The notes under the pieces are model-generated. The model did not search any database and was not told the origin of the DNA. It saw only the letters and a list, made by a program, of their open reading frames with translations. Made by a program: the position numbers and the translations under genes. A stretch of 64,000 nucleotides of DNA from NCBI GenBank assembly GCA_026315105.1, contig CM048745.1, positions 542,286,758-542,350,757 on the forward strand, given 5' to 3'. This stretch comes from Locusta migratoria (Eukaryota; Arthropoda; Insecta; Orthoptera; Acrididae). Shown piece after piece: positions 20,690 to 32,001 of this stretch (position 1 is its first letter; each line of letters starts with the position of its first letter).

Positions 20690-22800
20690 AGTTCAGGACA
20701 GTTACCTTGATATCTCGTGGATGTAGAATCTTCTTAAAGCACAGCATCTACTTCACCTGCTTACAGGAATCCCTAGAATTCATTCAGAATACATGCAGCT
20801 AGAGAAATGTTCTCTATTTTATGTGTGCGTCAAAATTAAGGCAAGAACTCAGAGCAAACACCAGGTATCTGAAAAGCTGTTTAATTTCATCACTTTTACC
20901 CTACAATGCATTACAACAATATGTACATCGGTGCCCAAACCGGCATAGTGGCAGCTTGGAAAGCTGTTAGAAGACTGCTTTATTCGATCTTTGTGTGGCC
21001 TCCTTTTATAGTCTGGCCTACAATACCATACATTGTTACAACTATTAAAGATGTGAAAAAAAATTAGTTTGGCCGTGATAGGGCAAGATAATATCAGCTT
21101 TACATTCAAAATTAAGGTAGTTATCAATTTGCATCGATTCATAATAATCCTGCTTTCATATATTGGGTTGCAGATCTGAAATAAGCTTAACTATAAAATG
21201 CAACAATACATTGTTTGTTTACACTAATATTTTGAAAAATAGTGAAGGACAGATGTTCCTACCATGTACAAATAATTAAATAAAATATCAGTTGTTTCGC
21301 TGTAGACAAGAACACGGGAATATTTCATATAGGATTAGTTAATCCACAATGTTGCCCATGCTGGCAAGTTTATATTCGAAACATTTATTATATTAGTGTT
21401 TTCATGGCCAGTTCTACTCAAATATACAATAGAGTATATCTCTAAGCATACCGTTTCACTTTAAGTTTTCCTTAAGTGCATATTAGCAGGTTTTAGTTTT
21501 ATGGCCATGAGCTCTTGTTTTTCCTATTTTATGATGAAATGTTATTTGTTTGTCTTGCTAGCAATGTATGTATCTTCTCTTAACCATTACTTTATCTAGA
21601 AATTATGCTTCTTATATTACATACACTGTGAGATCACAAACTGGCAATTAATAGTTGAGATTCCAATAAAATATTTGTTTAATTTGTTATTTGGGTGGTG
21701 AAGTAGTAAACATTTAGCTCTGTAGCTTGCCTATTACATCTCAAACGTTGGTGCGTGATAATACGTAGACGTTCTTGCAGCAGTAATAGGTGTCAGCCAT
21801 AGTACTTGCCACAAAATTCTAACGGACGATCTCAACATGCGTTAACCAGCACAGTGTGCCAAGAACCCTGTCGCAAGACCAACGTGATGATCGCATGCCG
21901 ATTTGTGGTGACCTCGTCAGTTGTTTGAACGACGATCTGACATTTCTGATCCGGGTAATAACTCGAGACAAACCGTAGCCTTTCATTTACGCTCCACAAC
22001 TGAAACGACAACCAGCAGCCTTGAATTCAGCAGTGTGTGCAACATACAGAGGCGTGTGGCTATCCTCCAGACGTCAAGTCTCAGAACTAATTGAACCTCG
22101 GTGTTTAAGTCGTACTTTGTGAACACTAGATTCCTTATTGTCATCTCTGGCAGGAATACTATTTGAACAATGAGATGGCTATAACAGAAAATAAGGATAG
22201 TTGGCCATGCTGCATAATCTTTCCTGTACCCCTCCAACCATGTGCTCATTTCTATCCCTCCCCTCGTCGCCTCCCTTTAATCCTCTGTTGGTTTGGGGGC
22301 TAGGATGGGGTTTTTCCATTCCTCTCTTGCGACTAAAGAGATTCTCCTTGATACTTACAGTACTTCATGGAGTGCAAATAATGTCGACAGATTTCATTGT
22401 TGTCCCTTTTGTTATTCTGTGTTTTACTGACTGTTATTAAAATTAGGTACCAACCAATAGTTGGCCGGGAGCTCTTAAAGGGAAAGCTCCTGGCTTTTAC
22501 TTTAACCTAGTGAGAGTAAGCACGGAAGACAATATTCTGCAGGACAGACATTATGTAAAATGTGGAAACCTCTGTTATTAAAAATAAAACAAACAACGCT
22601 TCTTCACTCTACCTTAAAATAACAGTACTGAATAGCGATTTATTTTTTATTCCCGACATTGGGGCGATTTATTGTACATAGAGGAATTCTTGCAAAGATG
22701 GTAAGCAGTAACAAGAAAAGGAAAAAAAAAAATCAAATTACAATTAAAAAACTCCTAGTAGCAACTATCTCCAAATAAATCAGGAATTTACATGACAAAA
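20690..22800. other. AT-rich spacer
   Basis: No gene recognised. A short hairpin GCCGGGAGCT/AAGCTCCTGGC lies at about 22463-22495; in a eukaryotic setting I give it no function. 22230-22290 is pyrimidine-rich. Confidence 0.5.
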
Positions 22801-23125
22801 TATAAATCTTGCATTTAAAAGACTATAAAATATGCAGATGATAAGATAGTATTAGCAGAAACAGAAGAATCGCTCCAGGAAATGATGGAAAATACTGTAA
22901 TGATGAGTAAAGATTTTGGAATGAGATTAAACATTGATAAGACCAAAATCATGAAAATTGGAAATATCGTTAGAGGAAAGAGTATTGGAACAGGTGCAAT
23001 CGTTTCAGTATCTGGGAAGCATGGTAACATCTAGTGGAAGTTGCACAGAGGAAGTAAGGCGAAGAATCTCTGTGGGAAAGATAGCTTTCAGGAAAGTATA
23101 AGATTTTCTAACAACCAAAAGTATT

Positions 23126-23407
23126 TGTGGTAATTATTCAGCAATCAGTCGTCATAAATATAAATTCCTTATTTGTTTGCAAATCCAGATTTCGACCACT
23201 GTGTGGTCATTATCAATGCTTAAAATCAATTAAAATACTTAAAATATCTCGACCTCCATGTAGGAGGTTGCGTTTGTACTGACGCAGTGGTCGAAATCTG
23301 GATTTGCAAACAAATAACGAATTTATATTTATGAGGACTGATTGCTGAATAATTACCACAAATCAAATACAGTCGTGGAACACCCATTCCAGTATGGAAT
23401 CAAGCCT
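23126..23407. mobile_element. Head-to-head palindromic PLE insertion
   Basis: Arms 23126-23205 (minus) and 23281-23365 (plus) match almost perfectly. Each reads outward GTGGTCGAAATCTGGATTTG, then AAACAAATAA, to TTACCACAAA. A centre of about 75 bp holds CCTCCATGTAGGAGG. The left arm carries TGATAATGACCAC-ACA-GTGGTC-GAAA, a hammerhead-like core lacking the first C. The 13-bp target duplication AACCAAAAGTATT lies at 23113-23125 and 23408-23420. The right end has about 42 bp not represented on the left. Confidence 0.75.
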
Positions 23408-23789
23408 AACCAAAAGTATTCCCATTACACTAAGGAAGAGGTTCGCCAAATGTTTTGCATGGTGTCATATGGATCTGAAACGTGGACATTTAGACAGAAC
23501 GAACAAAAATATTTAAAAAGTTTTGAAATGTGGTTATGGAGAAGAATGGAAAATGAAATGGACCGACAGAATGAAAAATGAGGTGTTGAGCAAGGTAGGA
23601 GAGAAAAGGAGAATCCAGAAGAGGAAAACATCTTAGTTGGGGCACATATTACGTAGGAATTGTCTGCTGCTAAGAATAGTGGAAGGAAAAGTAGAAGGAA
23701 GAAGAAAGAAAGGAAGGAGAAGATTTGGAATGCTGACTGATCTGAAGAAAGGAAGGAACTACAGGCCAATGAAGGAGGATGCCCAGAAC

Positions 23790-25400
23790 TACTGTTGTGA
23801 AATTCCCGGGAATTTAAAATCGAGGAAATATTCCCAGGAATATTGCCGGCCATGTTCCCAAAATTCATAAATTTATGATTAATTCACCAGATAGCTAAAT
23901 AACATGTAATTAATGGGTTTAAGGCAGTAATTATGTAGTTACACCGAACACAAAAATTGAAATACATTTTAAGAAAAAAATACAATTAAATGAATTTCTT
24001 AAAATTTATAATTTTAAAAACAAAATCGCTCAAATTAATAGGTCAATGTGGTAATTGTGTTATTGAAAGAACTATGAACACTCTTATATGTTGAAAAATA
24101 TTATGAATATATTATAATTGAACAAAAAGTGCAGAAAAGTAGTCAGAATGCAAAATGTTATAAAATCAAAACTACGAAAAGGTTTAATATAGCAACCTTT
24201 CAGTCCTTTTCTTTTTTAGTCCACTGGTCACAATCACTGTCAATGTCATCATCATCACATCATCATTACAGTCAATGTCATCATCATCTTCACTCTCCTA
24301 GTCGTTTCCGTAAATGCGCAGTGATACTGTTTCCAAGGGGCGGGGAAAAATTCCCTCTTTTGTCTTGTAAGAACTAAATTTCCCCATTACAACTCACTGC
24401 TGACTATGGTTATGATCAATTTAAGAAGCTTTTCTATTTTAATACTTTTGTATTTGAGCACGCCTACTTTCTATTTTAAAATAAAATATTTGGATAGGTT
24501 TAGTTTTATATGGATCTGAACTTAACCTCTTTGTTTGAAATAAACACATTTTTCCGTTTTCAGTATTTTAAATATCAAAGAATCAGCGCCAGAACTACCT
24601 AGCACTGAAATTTACGATTCTTATGTTCCCTAGAACAGCTAATCTCGAAATAATCAACCTTTACAAAAAACGAATTTATAATATTGATAGGCCATCTAGT
24701 GAGTAACAACTAAATACTAAAATTCACATCGAGGTTTATTTACTCAATTTCTTAAGTTTTCTTTTGATGTTAGTAAAATTTTGGCTACAAAGTTTAAAAT
24801 AAACTGGAGAAAATTTTGTAAACATTAGTCAATGGAAATGGTATTTCAGGGGAAAGTTATGCAAATAAACCGTCTGAGATTCATGATTTACTTGCAAATA
24901 CAAGTGATTTGATTAACATGGAATATTGTAAAACATTAATTAAAGATTCTAAAACTGAAATTGATAGCGATGCTTTAGAAAATAAATTTTTATAAATCAT
25001 AATTCATCGCAGGAATTGAGGATTCTTTGAATTCTGAGAATGAAACACCTCTAGTCATTCGTCTGGAAAAATTAAAAAATACTACAGAAGACAGCCGGTT
25101 GAGAATTACACCTCTAGAGAAATATTTTGTAGGTTTATGTTTCATTCAGAGAATATTTTAAATTCAGCGAAAGGAAATTAATGCAGAAATGATGAATCTT
25201 GGATTAAAATGTATGAATTTACTTAGTTAACATAGTTATAGGGTTCTTTAACTGTTAATAAGTGTTAAAACTTTCAAAATCTAAAAATTTTCAAAAATTC
25301 CCAATTTTTGGCAATCTTCCCAGGCCAATGAAATATTCCCGGATATATTCCCATTTTATAAGTTTATTCCCACTGGGAATATTCCCGGCCCACATCTCTA
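23790..25400. mobile_element. Non-autonomous or decayed hAT-like transposon (1,611 bp)
   Basis: Bounded by the 8-bp target duplication CCCAGAAC (23782-23789 and 25401-25408), the size expected of hAT elements. The ends are imperfect inverted repeats: the left begins TACTGTTGTGAAATTCCCGG, and the right, reversed, begins TAGAGATGTGGGCCGGGAA. Subterminal ATTCCCGG-type motifs recur at both ends (also GGAAATATTCCC). The inside is AT-rich with only short broken frames, so no transposase can be shown. Confidence 0.75.
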
Positions 25401-25474
25401 CCCAGAACAGAAGCGATGTGGAGGACGTCCAGTCGAAACCTGTCTGAGGACAGAAGCTTCAGGGACAGAATAAT

Positions 25475-26030
25475 TAAAAACAATGTAAAATGAAAACACC
25501 ACAACCTTTCTCTACTAACTGAAACATCAAGTATCAAGTAAAAGATGCGCGAGCGGACCACAGTGCATCAAATTTAACTGAGATAATTTGGTTTTAATAA
25601 ACTCAGACAGAGTTCCGGTTAGGAAACCTTATAATTTCGTTCACTTAATGTGCTCACGTAACTTAAAAATAAATAAATAAAAAGAAAAAAGAAGAAAAAA
25701 GGCGTTAACATGGCCATAAAATGCGTTTTCTTAAAATGTCAGCATACCACTTAATAACCAAATGCAATAAATAACACTAAACGAAACTATTGTGCAGTTC
25801 TTCCACTAATACCTGGATGGAAGTTTAATGTCTATGCAGGAAATAGTTTGCCCGTTTGAGCGAGTTAAATGAAATGACACATGACGTCTGGGTGGGGTTT
25901 GTCAACTTTGTATCGTGCTTCCTCGTGTTCCTGAACAACTGTACTTCCAGAGGTAACAAATGCTTCTGTTAAATCAAAGGAAGTTATACACTGAAGTTCC
26001 TTTCAGAGTATGCTGATGCATTAGTTCCAT
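25475..26030. other. AT-rich spacer
   Basis: No recognised content beyond short A-rich patches (25670-25705). Confidence 0.5.
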
Positions 26031-26034
26031 AACT

Positions 26035-26965
26035 AGCTATCATATACAAACGCTCGGTCAGCGAAAGTTTTGTCCTCAAAGACTGCAAAGTTGCACAGAT
26101 CACCCCAATATTTATGAAAGGTAATAGGGATAATCGAAAAAATTAAAGGCCTGTATCATTGACGTCGGTTTATAGTAGGACTTTAGAAAATATACTATAC
26201 TAAAACATTATGAACTGCCACGAAGGGACGATCTGTTGACCCGTAGTCGACACGGATTCAGAAATTATCGTTCCTATGAAACACGGCTAGCCCTTTATTC
26301 ACATGAAGTTATGAGTGCTATCCACAAGGGATCTGAAATGATTCCATATTTCTCGATTCCCAGCTTTTGACACTGTACGTCACAAGCGTCTTCTAATCAA
26401 ATTCCGTACTCATGAAATATCGCAGTTATGCGATTGGATTCACGATTTTCTGTCAAAAAGGACAGAATACGCTGTAATTGACGGAAAGTCATGGAATATA
26501 ACAGAAGTGATATTTGGCGTTCCTCAGGGAAGTATTACAGGGCCCCTACTGTTCCTAATCTTTGTAATCGATTTAAGACACCGTGTGACTGTTCGCGGAT
26601 GATGCAGTCATTTATTTGTTAGTAACGTCACCAGAGGACCAAATTATTTATATATCTGCATGGTACGCAGATCGGCAATTGACCCTTAATAATAAGTGTG
26701 AAGTCATCTACATGAGCAGTAAAAAAATCCTTAAACTTCATTTGCACGATAAATCAGTTAAATCTAAAGGCCATAAATTCAACCAAATACTGTGAAATGG
26801 GAAAAAATGTATAGAAAATATTGTAGGGAAGACGAAGCAAAGGGCAGATGGCAGAAACTTAGAAGATGCAAATCATGCACAACTTGGGGTGGAAATCATT
26901 AAAAGAAAGGCGTTATTCGTTGCGTCGAGGTTTATTTGCGAATTTCTTACGAATGCGAACATACA
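26035..26965 (+). pseudogene. CR1/Jockey-superfamily LINE RT, heavily mutated
   Basis: Reading across several frameshifts gives the ordered RT blocks: a RPVSLTS-like segment near 26150, SRHGFRN near 26246, the FDTVRHKRLL-type block near 26365, VIFGVPQGSITGPLLF near 26510-26560, and CSRMMQS/FADDAV-type sequence near 26590. These agree in order with the better preserved element at 53817-55008. At least three frameshifts or small deletions are visible. The Tc1-like element begins directly after. Confidence 0.65.
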
Positions 26966-26966
26966 A

Positions 26967-27790
26967 TATGTGGTCAAAAGTGTCCAAACACCCCCAAAGA
27001 CACACGTTTTTAGGTGTATTGTGCTGCCACCTTTCTGCCAGGTATTCATTAAACATCGTGAAAGGGCGGAATGGGCCTTCTGTGGAACTCACGGACTTCT
27101 AACGAGGTCAGGTGATTGGATGTCAATTGAGTTAAAAGTGTGTACGCGTGATTTCCAAACTCCTAAACATTCCTAGGTTCATTTTTTCTGAGAAAATAGT
27201 GAAGTGGATTCGTGAAGGAGACGTACAGAACGACAGCGTATGGGCCGATCTGGTGTGTTGACTGACAGAGACTGCCGTCGGTTGTATAGGGTCGGGCAGT
27301 GTATTAGGCAGGCAGACCATCACACAGGAATTCCAAACTGCATCAGGATCCGCACTAAATACTACGACAGTAAGGCAGGAGGGTAGGATTTCATGGTCGA
27401 GCGGCTGCCCGTAATCCACACATCACGGTGGTCAATGCCAAACGACCGCAGTTGCCGAGCGCTCTGCAGCGCGCCAGTCACAGTCTGCACGGCCGCTACG
27501 GTCGGGAGTACGAGTCCCCCCCTCGGGAATGGATGTTGTGTCGCCTTTAGTATAAGCTAGTTCATAAGTAGTTTGCAAGTTTAGGGACTGATGACCCCGC
27601 AGTCCCTTAAGCTTAACAAACATTTGAACTTTTTTTTTTCAATGCCAAACGTCGCCTGGCTTGGTACAAAGAGCGTAAACAATGGACGATTGAACACTGG
27701 TAAAACGTTGTGTGGCAAGACGAATCACGGTACACAATGTAACGATCTGACGGCAGGATGTGGGTATGTCAAACGTCCGGTGATCGTCTA
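26967..27790 (+). pseudogene. Tc1-like transposon, 5' half, with broken transposase
   Basis: Starts TATGTGGTCAAAAGTGTCC, which has the form of a Tc1-type terminal repeat beginning at TA. Broken frames then read QRMGRSGVLTDRD-like and, after the SINE, VNAKRRLAWYKERKQWTI-like and VVWQDESRYTM-like blocks (across frameshifts). The last contains the first catalytic Asp of a Tc1-family DDE transposase. The element stops at about 27790, where a minus-strand LINE begins, so the second half is missing. Confidence 0.65.
27445..27638 (+). mobile_element. SINE (main family) inside the Tc1-like element
   Basis: Head ACCGCAGTTGCCGAGCGC with box B GGGAGTACGAGTCC, and the usual tail. Target duplication TCAATGCCAAACG at 27432-27444 and 27639-27651. 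Confidence 0.9.
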
Positions 27791-27794
27791 CAAC

Positions 27795-28760
27795 TACATA
27801 TACGTGGGATACTCTGAAAATCACATTTAAGTGCCTGGCAGAGGGTTCATCGAACCACCGTTATACTATTTATATCCCATTCCAATCTCGAATAGCGCGC
27901 GGGAAGAAAGAACACCTGAATCTCTCCGTTAGAGCTCTGATTTATCGTTTTTTATTCTGATGATCATTTCTACCTATATAAGTGGGAGTGAACAATATAT
28001 TTTCGCATTAGGGGGAGAATGTTGGTGATTGTAGTTTCGTAACTAGCCCACGCCGCAGCGATAATCGCCGCTTTGTTGTCATGATTCCCATCCAAGATCC
28101 TGTATCATTTCCTCTGTATCGTGGCAATACGAAACGAACTGCTCTTCTTTGGATTCTTTCGATGTCCTCCGTCAAACCCACCTGACAAGGATCCCACACT
28201 GGGCAGTAATACTCCGAAAAAGGACGGACAAACATTGTATGCAGCCTCTATAGTAGTTCTGTTGCAGCTTCAAAGGGTTCTGCCAATAAAACGCAGTCCT
28301 TGGTTCGCCTTTCCCACGACATTAACTACGTGTTCTTTCCAGTTTAAGTCTGAAGTAATACTAATTCCTACGTATTCTGTGGAGTTTACAGCCTTCACTT
28401 TTGATTGGTTTATCTTGTAAACAACGTTTAACGGTTTTATTTTCGTACTCATGTGGACGACTTCATACTTATCATTATTTAGAATCAATTGCCAATTTTT
28501 ACACCATAGTCATATCTTATTCAGATCGTTCTGCAGTTTGTTTTGATCTTCAGATGATTTTACTAGACGGTAAATGACGGCGTCATCTGCAAACAACCAC
28601 CCGTAAGGAGCTACTTAGATTTTCCCCTAAATCGTTTATGTAAATAAGGAACAGCAGAGGACCAATTACACTACCCTGTGGAACGCCTGACATCACCTCA
28701 GTTTTAGTCAATGCCTTACCATCGATCACTACAAACTGTGTCCTCTCTGACGTCATCTGC
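27795..28760 (-). pseudogene. CR1/Jockey-superfamily LINE, 3' half
   Basis: Minus-strand sequence reads GVPQGSVIGPLLFLIYIND (near 28700-28640), the DD box region (near 28590), STEYVGISITSDLNWKEHV (near 28370), and YYCPVWDPCQVGLTEDIERI (near 28200), ending RRLSLRRGLVTKLQS. The 3' UTR ends at the left in a tail related to the CATTTAAGTG...TATGTAG type. It is 5'-truncated and frameshifted. Same general family as 53605-55010. Confidence 0.7.
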
Positions 28761-28767
28761 TAGCATG

Positions 28768-28875
28768 TGCAGTCATGGATGTTTGTGGTCTTTAGTATAA
28801 GTTGGTTCAGAATTAGTTTATACCTTAGGGACTGATGACCTTGTTTTATAAACATTTGAGCATTTTTTTTATTTT
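28768..28875 (+). mobile_element. SINE 3' part (decayed)
   Basis: Only the tail is kept: GTCATGGATGTTTGTGG, CTTAGGGACTGATGACC and ATAAACATTTGAGCATTT. No head and no target duplication found. Confidence 0.7.
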
Positions 28876-28880
28876 CTGTG

Positions 28881-30110
28881 CAGTGGCGGCGCGTACTATG
28901 TGTTCACTGGTTCACTGGTTCGTTGAACCCCCGAAAAAAAAAACTCATAGTGAAAAAAAGTCAATAAATAAATAAAATAAAAGTGTTTCTAAACTATCAT
29001 CCTTCGTTTCTTTCTTCCATCATTTTATATGTTCATTCAATTTTATCGCATGAAAAACTTTTTACGTCGCAGAGACAGCATGTATACGAGACGCATCACG
29101 GCCGCTTAACAGCCGCAGCGTTGTAATGCGTATGCGCGGCTGCGGTTCAAATATCTTCTGAAACCCCTCGAGTTAGCATATGGGCGCTCCCGCGGCAGGG
29201 AGTGGCGAGGGGAAACGCCGATTTTAACATTGGCGTTGGAGCTGGTAGAAACACTAGCTCCTAGCTACTCGATCTTTGGTGGATACGCACGAATGGTCCC
29301 GAAGCAAGACAATGGACCTACTGCGCACCTCACCTTGCGCATGCGCAAATCCTCGATGAAGGCACCATCCGCCCTTCATATTCGTTGTTGGAGCATTGCA
29401 GATTCATCATAAACACGTCATATGTGGTAAAATATAACTATAAATTAAAAACGCATCAACTGTAGAAGCCTTCAGAAGATCCAGTCATGAACAATAATGA
29501 AGTCATTACTCTCCACCTGGCAAGTATAGCCGTGTGTTTAGCGGCATTGCGCTATAGTGTTGAACGTAGGGTTTGAGACTGCAAGCATTTTTTTTTTAAT
29601 TCAAGCTTCTTTGTAACAGATATGGGAACAACAATGACCTTTGTATTGTTGCTTGCCACATATCTTTGGACGTTTTAGCAAATCTGTCGCAATTTTGTGG
29701 GTAAATGACTCTTTGTTGTAACAAATTTTTAACTGTTTGAAAAGATGTGGGGGAGAGCAGCCTTTGCCCATGCGTAAGGTTAGTAGGGGGTGCTGTTTAC
29801 TTTGTCATGTGACACAAAGATAGCTTTTCTCTTCATCGTAACAGCTTCATTTTGTTACAGTCACATGAAAGTGTAACCAGTTACTTATTGTGTTTTAGTG
29901 TTCATGTGAATATTCATATGTTCTTGGGGTTTATTGTCGAAGAAAAATGAACAACGTTTACTATCTTATAGAAACCAATTTCTCACCTTCAAGCTTGGAA
30001 CCAAAGTGTGAAATAAAAAATGAAGAAGCTTTGTAGGCCGACCTCTTAGATCAAGTTAAAGCAAGTGCAAACACGCCGAGGTAAGGTATTCTGCAGGTCC
30101 TTAACGAAAA
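28881..30110. other. Unassigned block with hAT-like left end
   Basis: Begins CAGTGGCGGCGCGTACTATG, which looks like the end of a hAT-type element, but I found no matching right end or 8-bp duplication. 29085-29225 is CpG-rich. No protein recognised. Confidence 0.35.
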
Positions 30111-30111
30111 T

Positions 30112-30376
30112 ATATTTGAAAAGGGGGGGGGAGTAGAAATGGGGGCGCTTTTCTCTAGCGCCACTCGAGAGGGCGCCAAATTGACTCTTTATATACCGAG
30201 CGAGGGGAGGGGGCATTATCAAGAGGTGGCACTGAAAAAAGTGAACCCCCAGTCATCTGAAGCACCAGCCGCCACTGGTACTTTGTTAGCACCTACCTAC
30301 ATAGGGATACATGATCACCATGATACAATAAATCCGACAACGAAAAGATTTAGGTGTTCCTGTTTTCCGCGTGCTA
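30112..30376 (+). mobile_element. LINE 3' tail, copy A (host of the mariner)
   Basis: Matches 35798-36240 (copy B). It starts at TATTTGAAAAGGGGG, passes GAACCCCCAGTCATCTGAAG and CATAGGGATACATGATCACC, and reaches TTTTCCGCGTGCTA, where the mariner is inserted. Copy A continues after the mariner at 35225-35246. Copy B ends in GCGGAGTATTTATGTAGATG, the tail of the CR1-like LINEs here, so this is a LINE 3' region. Confidence 0.7.
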
Positions 30377-30961
30377 CGAGGGTAAGTCAATTATTATCCG
30401 CAATTTAGTTATATTTTTATTTATGTTGGTAGTACTGTCGTTTTACGTTGGTGAAGCGTGCTTTGTTTATTTGTTATTATATTGCAATTTTCAAGCTGCT
30501 ACGTTAGTTTCGTTGTCGCTACCGTGCTGTTAATCATGGCTGCTCCGCTGTCTATTTTCACCAAAGAAGAGCAACGTTCAGTGATACGTTTTTTGTGGGC
30601 GGAAGGTGTATCAGGGGCCGAAATTCATACAAGACTCAGTACAGTACGGGAGCAGTGTTTTGCCAGCACGAAGTGTGTACGAGTGGATTGAAAAATTCCG
30701 AATTGGTCGCACGAGTGTTAAGCACGACGAAGGAACCGGACAACCGTTTACCGCCACAAATGAAGAAACCATTGTGCGATCACGTGAAATGATTCTCTTA
30801 GACATACGATAAAATATTGATGAAGTGACTCGTCGTCTTCAAATTAGTCTTGCTTCTGCCTACGAAATTATTCACAACAGACTCGGGTTTCGTAAAGTTT
30901 GTGCAAGATGGGTCCCAAATCAACTCACACAGTTGCATAAACAAACGCGCCTAGACATCTG

Positions 30962-31069
30962 CAAAAAAAAAAAATAAATAAATAAATAAAATAAAATAAA
31001 ATAAAATAAAAAATAAAATAAAATAAAAATAAATAAAAAATAAAAAAAATAAAAAAAATAAAAAAAAAA
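30962..31069 (+). repeat. A-rich simple repeat (AAATA/AAAAT) inside the mariner gene
   Basis: 108 nt made of A and isolated T only. It sits between the DNA-binding and catalytic parts of the transposase, where the family has coding sequence. Confidence 0.9.
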
Positions 31070-32001
31070 TCATTTGGATAGCTATGGTAACTAAGGGAAC
31101 AACTTCTTATACAGAATCATTACTGGTGACGAAACATGGATCCATCATTACGAGCCGGAGAGTAAACGGCAGAGTATGGAATGGAAACATCCAAATTCGC
31201 CGTGCAAGATAAAGTTCAAGACCCAACCGTCCGCAGGAAAACTGATACTTACGTTTTTTTTTGGGATGCACGAGGTCCTGTACTGGAACGTTATGGTGAA
31301 AGGGGCACAACAATAAACAGTGTACGTTACAGTGAGATGCTTACTGACAGGCTAAAGCCTGCAATTCGAAGTAAATGCCGAATATTGCTGTCAGAAGGTG
31401 TTGTTGCACGACAATGCCCGTCCGCATACTGCTGTCCACACTGCTGAAACGCTCCAGAAACTCAAATTCGAAGCACTGGATCATCCTCCATATAGTCCCG
31501 ATCTTGCCCCTTCTCACTATCACTTGTTTGGTCCACTCAAACAGGCATTAAGGGGCCGTCGATTTGACTCGGAGGAAGCAGTGAAGGAAGCGGTGCATTC
31601 CTGGCTCGCAGCTCAACCGAAAACCTTCTTTTATGAGGGCATAAAGAAGCTTGTCCACCCCCATGAACCACAGACATTGCCGAGGTGGGGTGGCTTACGT
31701 GCCTCAACGATACAGATAGCCGTACCGTAGGTGCAACCACAGCGGAGGGGTATCTGTGGAGAGGCCAGACAAACGTGTGGTTCCTGAAGAGGGGCAGCAG
31801 CCTTTTCAGTAGTTATAGGGGCAACAGTCTGGATGATTGACTGAGCTGGCCTTGCAACATCAGCTAATGTGGCTTTGCCACACAGCTACTGCGAACGGCT
31901 GAAAGCAAGGGGAAACTACAGCCGTTACTTTTCCCGAGGACATGCAGCTCTACTGTATGGAAATATGATGATGGCATCCTCTCGGGTAAAATATTCCCCG
32001 G

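Larger units (their letters stand above)
22805..25470 (+). pseudogene. LINE (RTE/Jockey-like) RT remnant, split by two insertions
   Basis: Plus-strand pieces belong to one RT. 22825-23030 reads YADDKIVLAETEESLQEMM then LNIDKTKIMKIG, the catalytic YADD box and the following helix. 23450-23580 reads SYGSETWTFRQNEQKYLKSF, the thumb region. 23640-23780 is basic tail ending at DAQN, and 25409-25470 continues the same tail. A palindromic PLE insertion (23126-23407) and a hAT element (23790-25400) separate the pieces, each with its own target duplication. Stops and frameshifts are present; only the C-terminal half of the RT is represented. Confidence 0.7.

Noticed and set aside
22463..22495. Hairpin followed by T-rich sequence, like a bacterial terminator
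   Set aside because: The window is eukaryotic and no gene ends there.
23123..23365. Ordinary MITE or a CRISPR-like pair of repeats
   Set aside because: The 13-bp duplication and hammerhead-like core fit a palindromic PLE tail better; only two inverted arms exist, so it is not an array.
28881..28920. Complete hAT element starting at CAGTGGCGGCGCG
   Set aside because: No matching right end or 8-bp duplication could be found, so only a possible end is reported.
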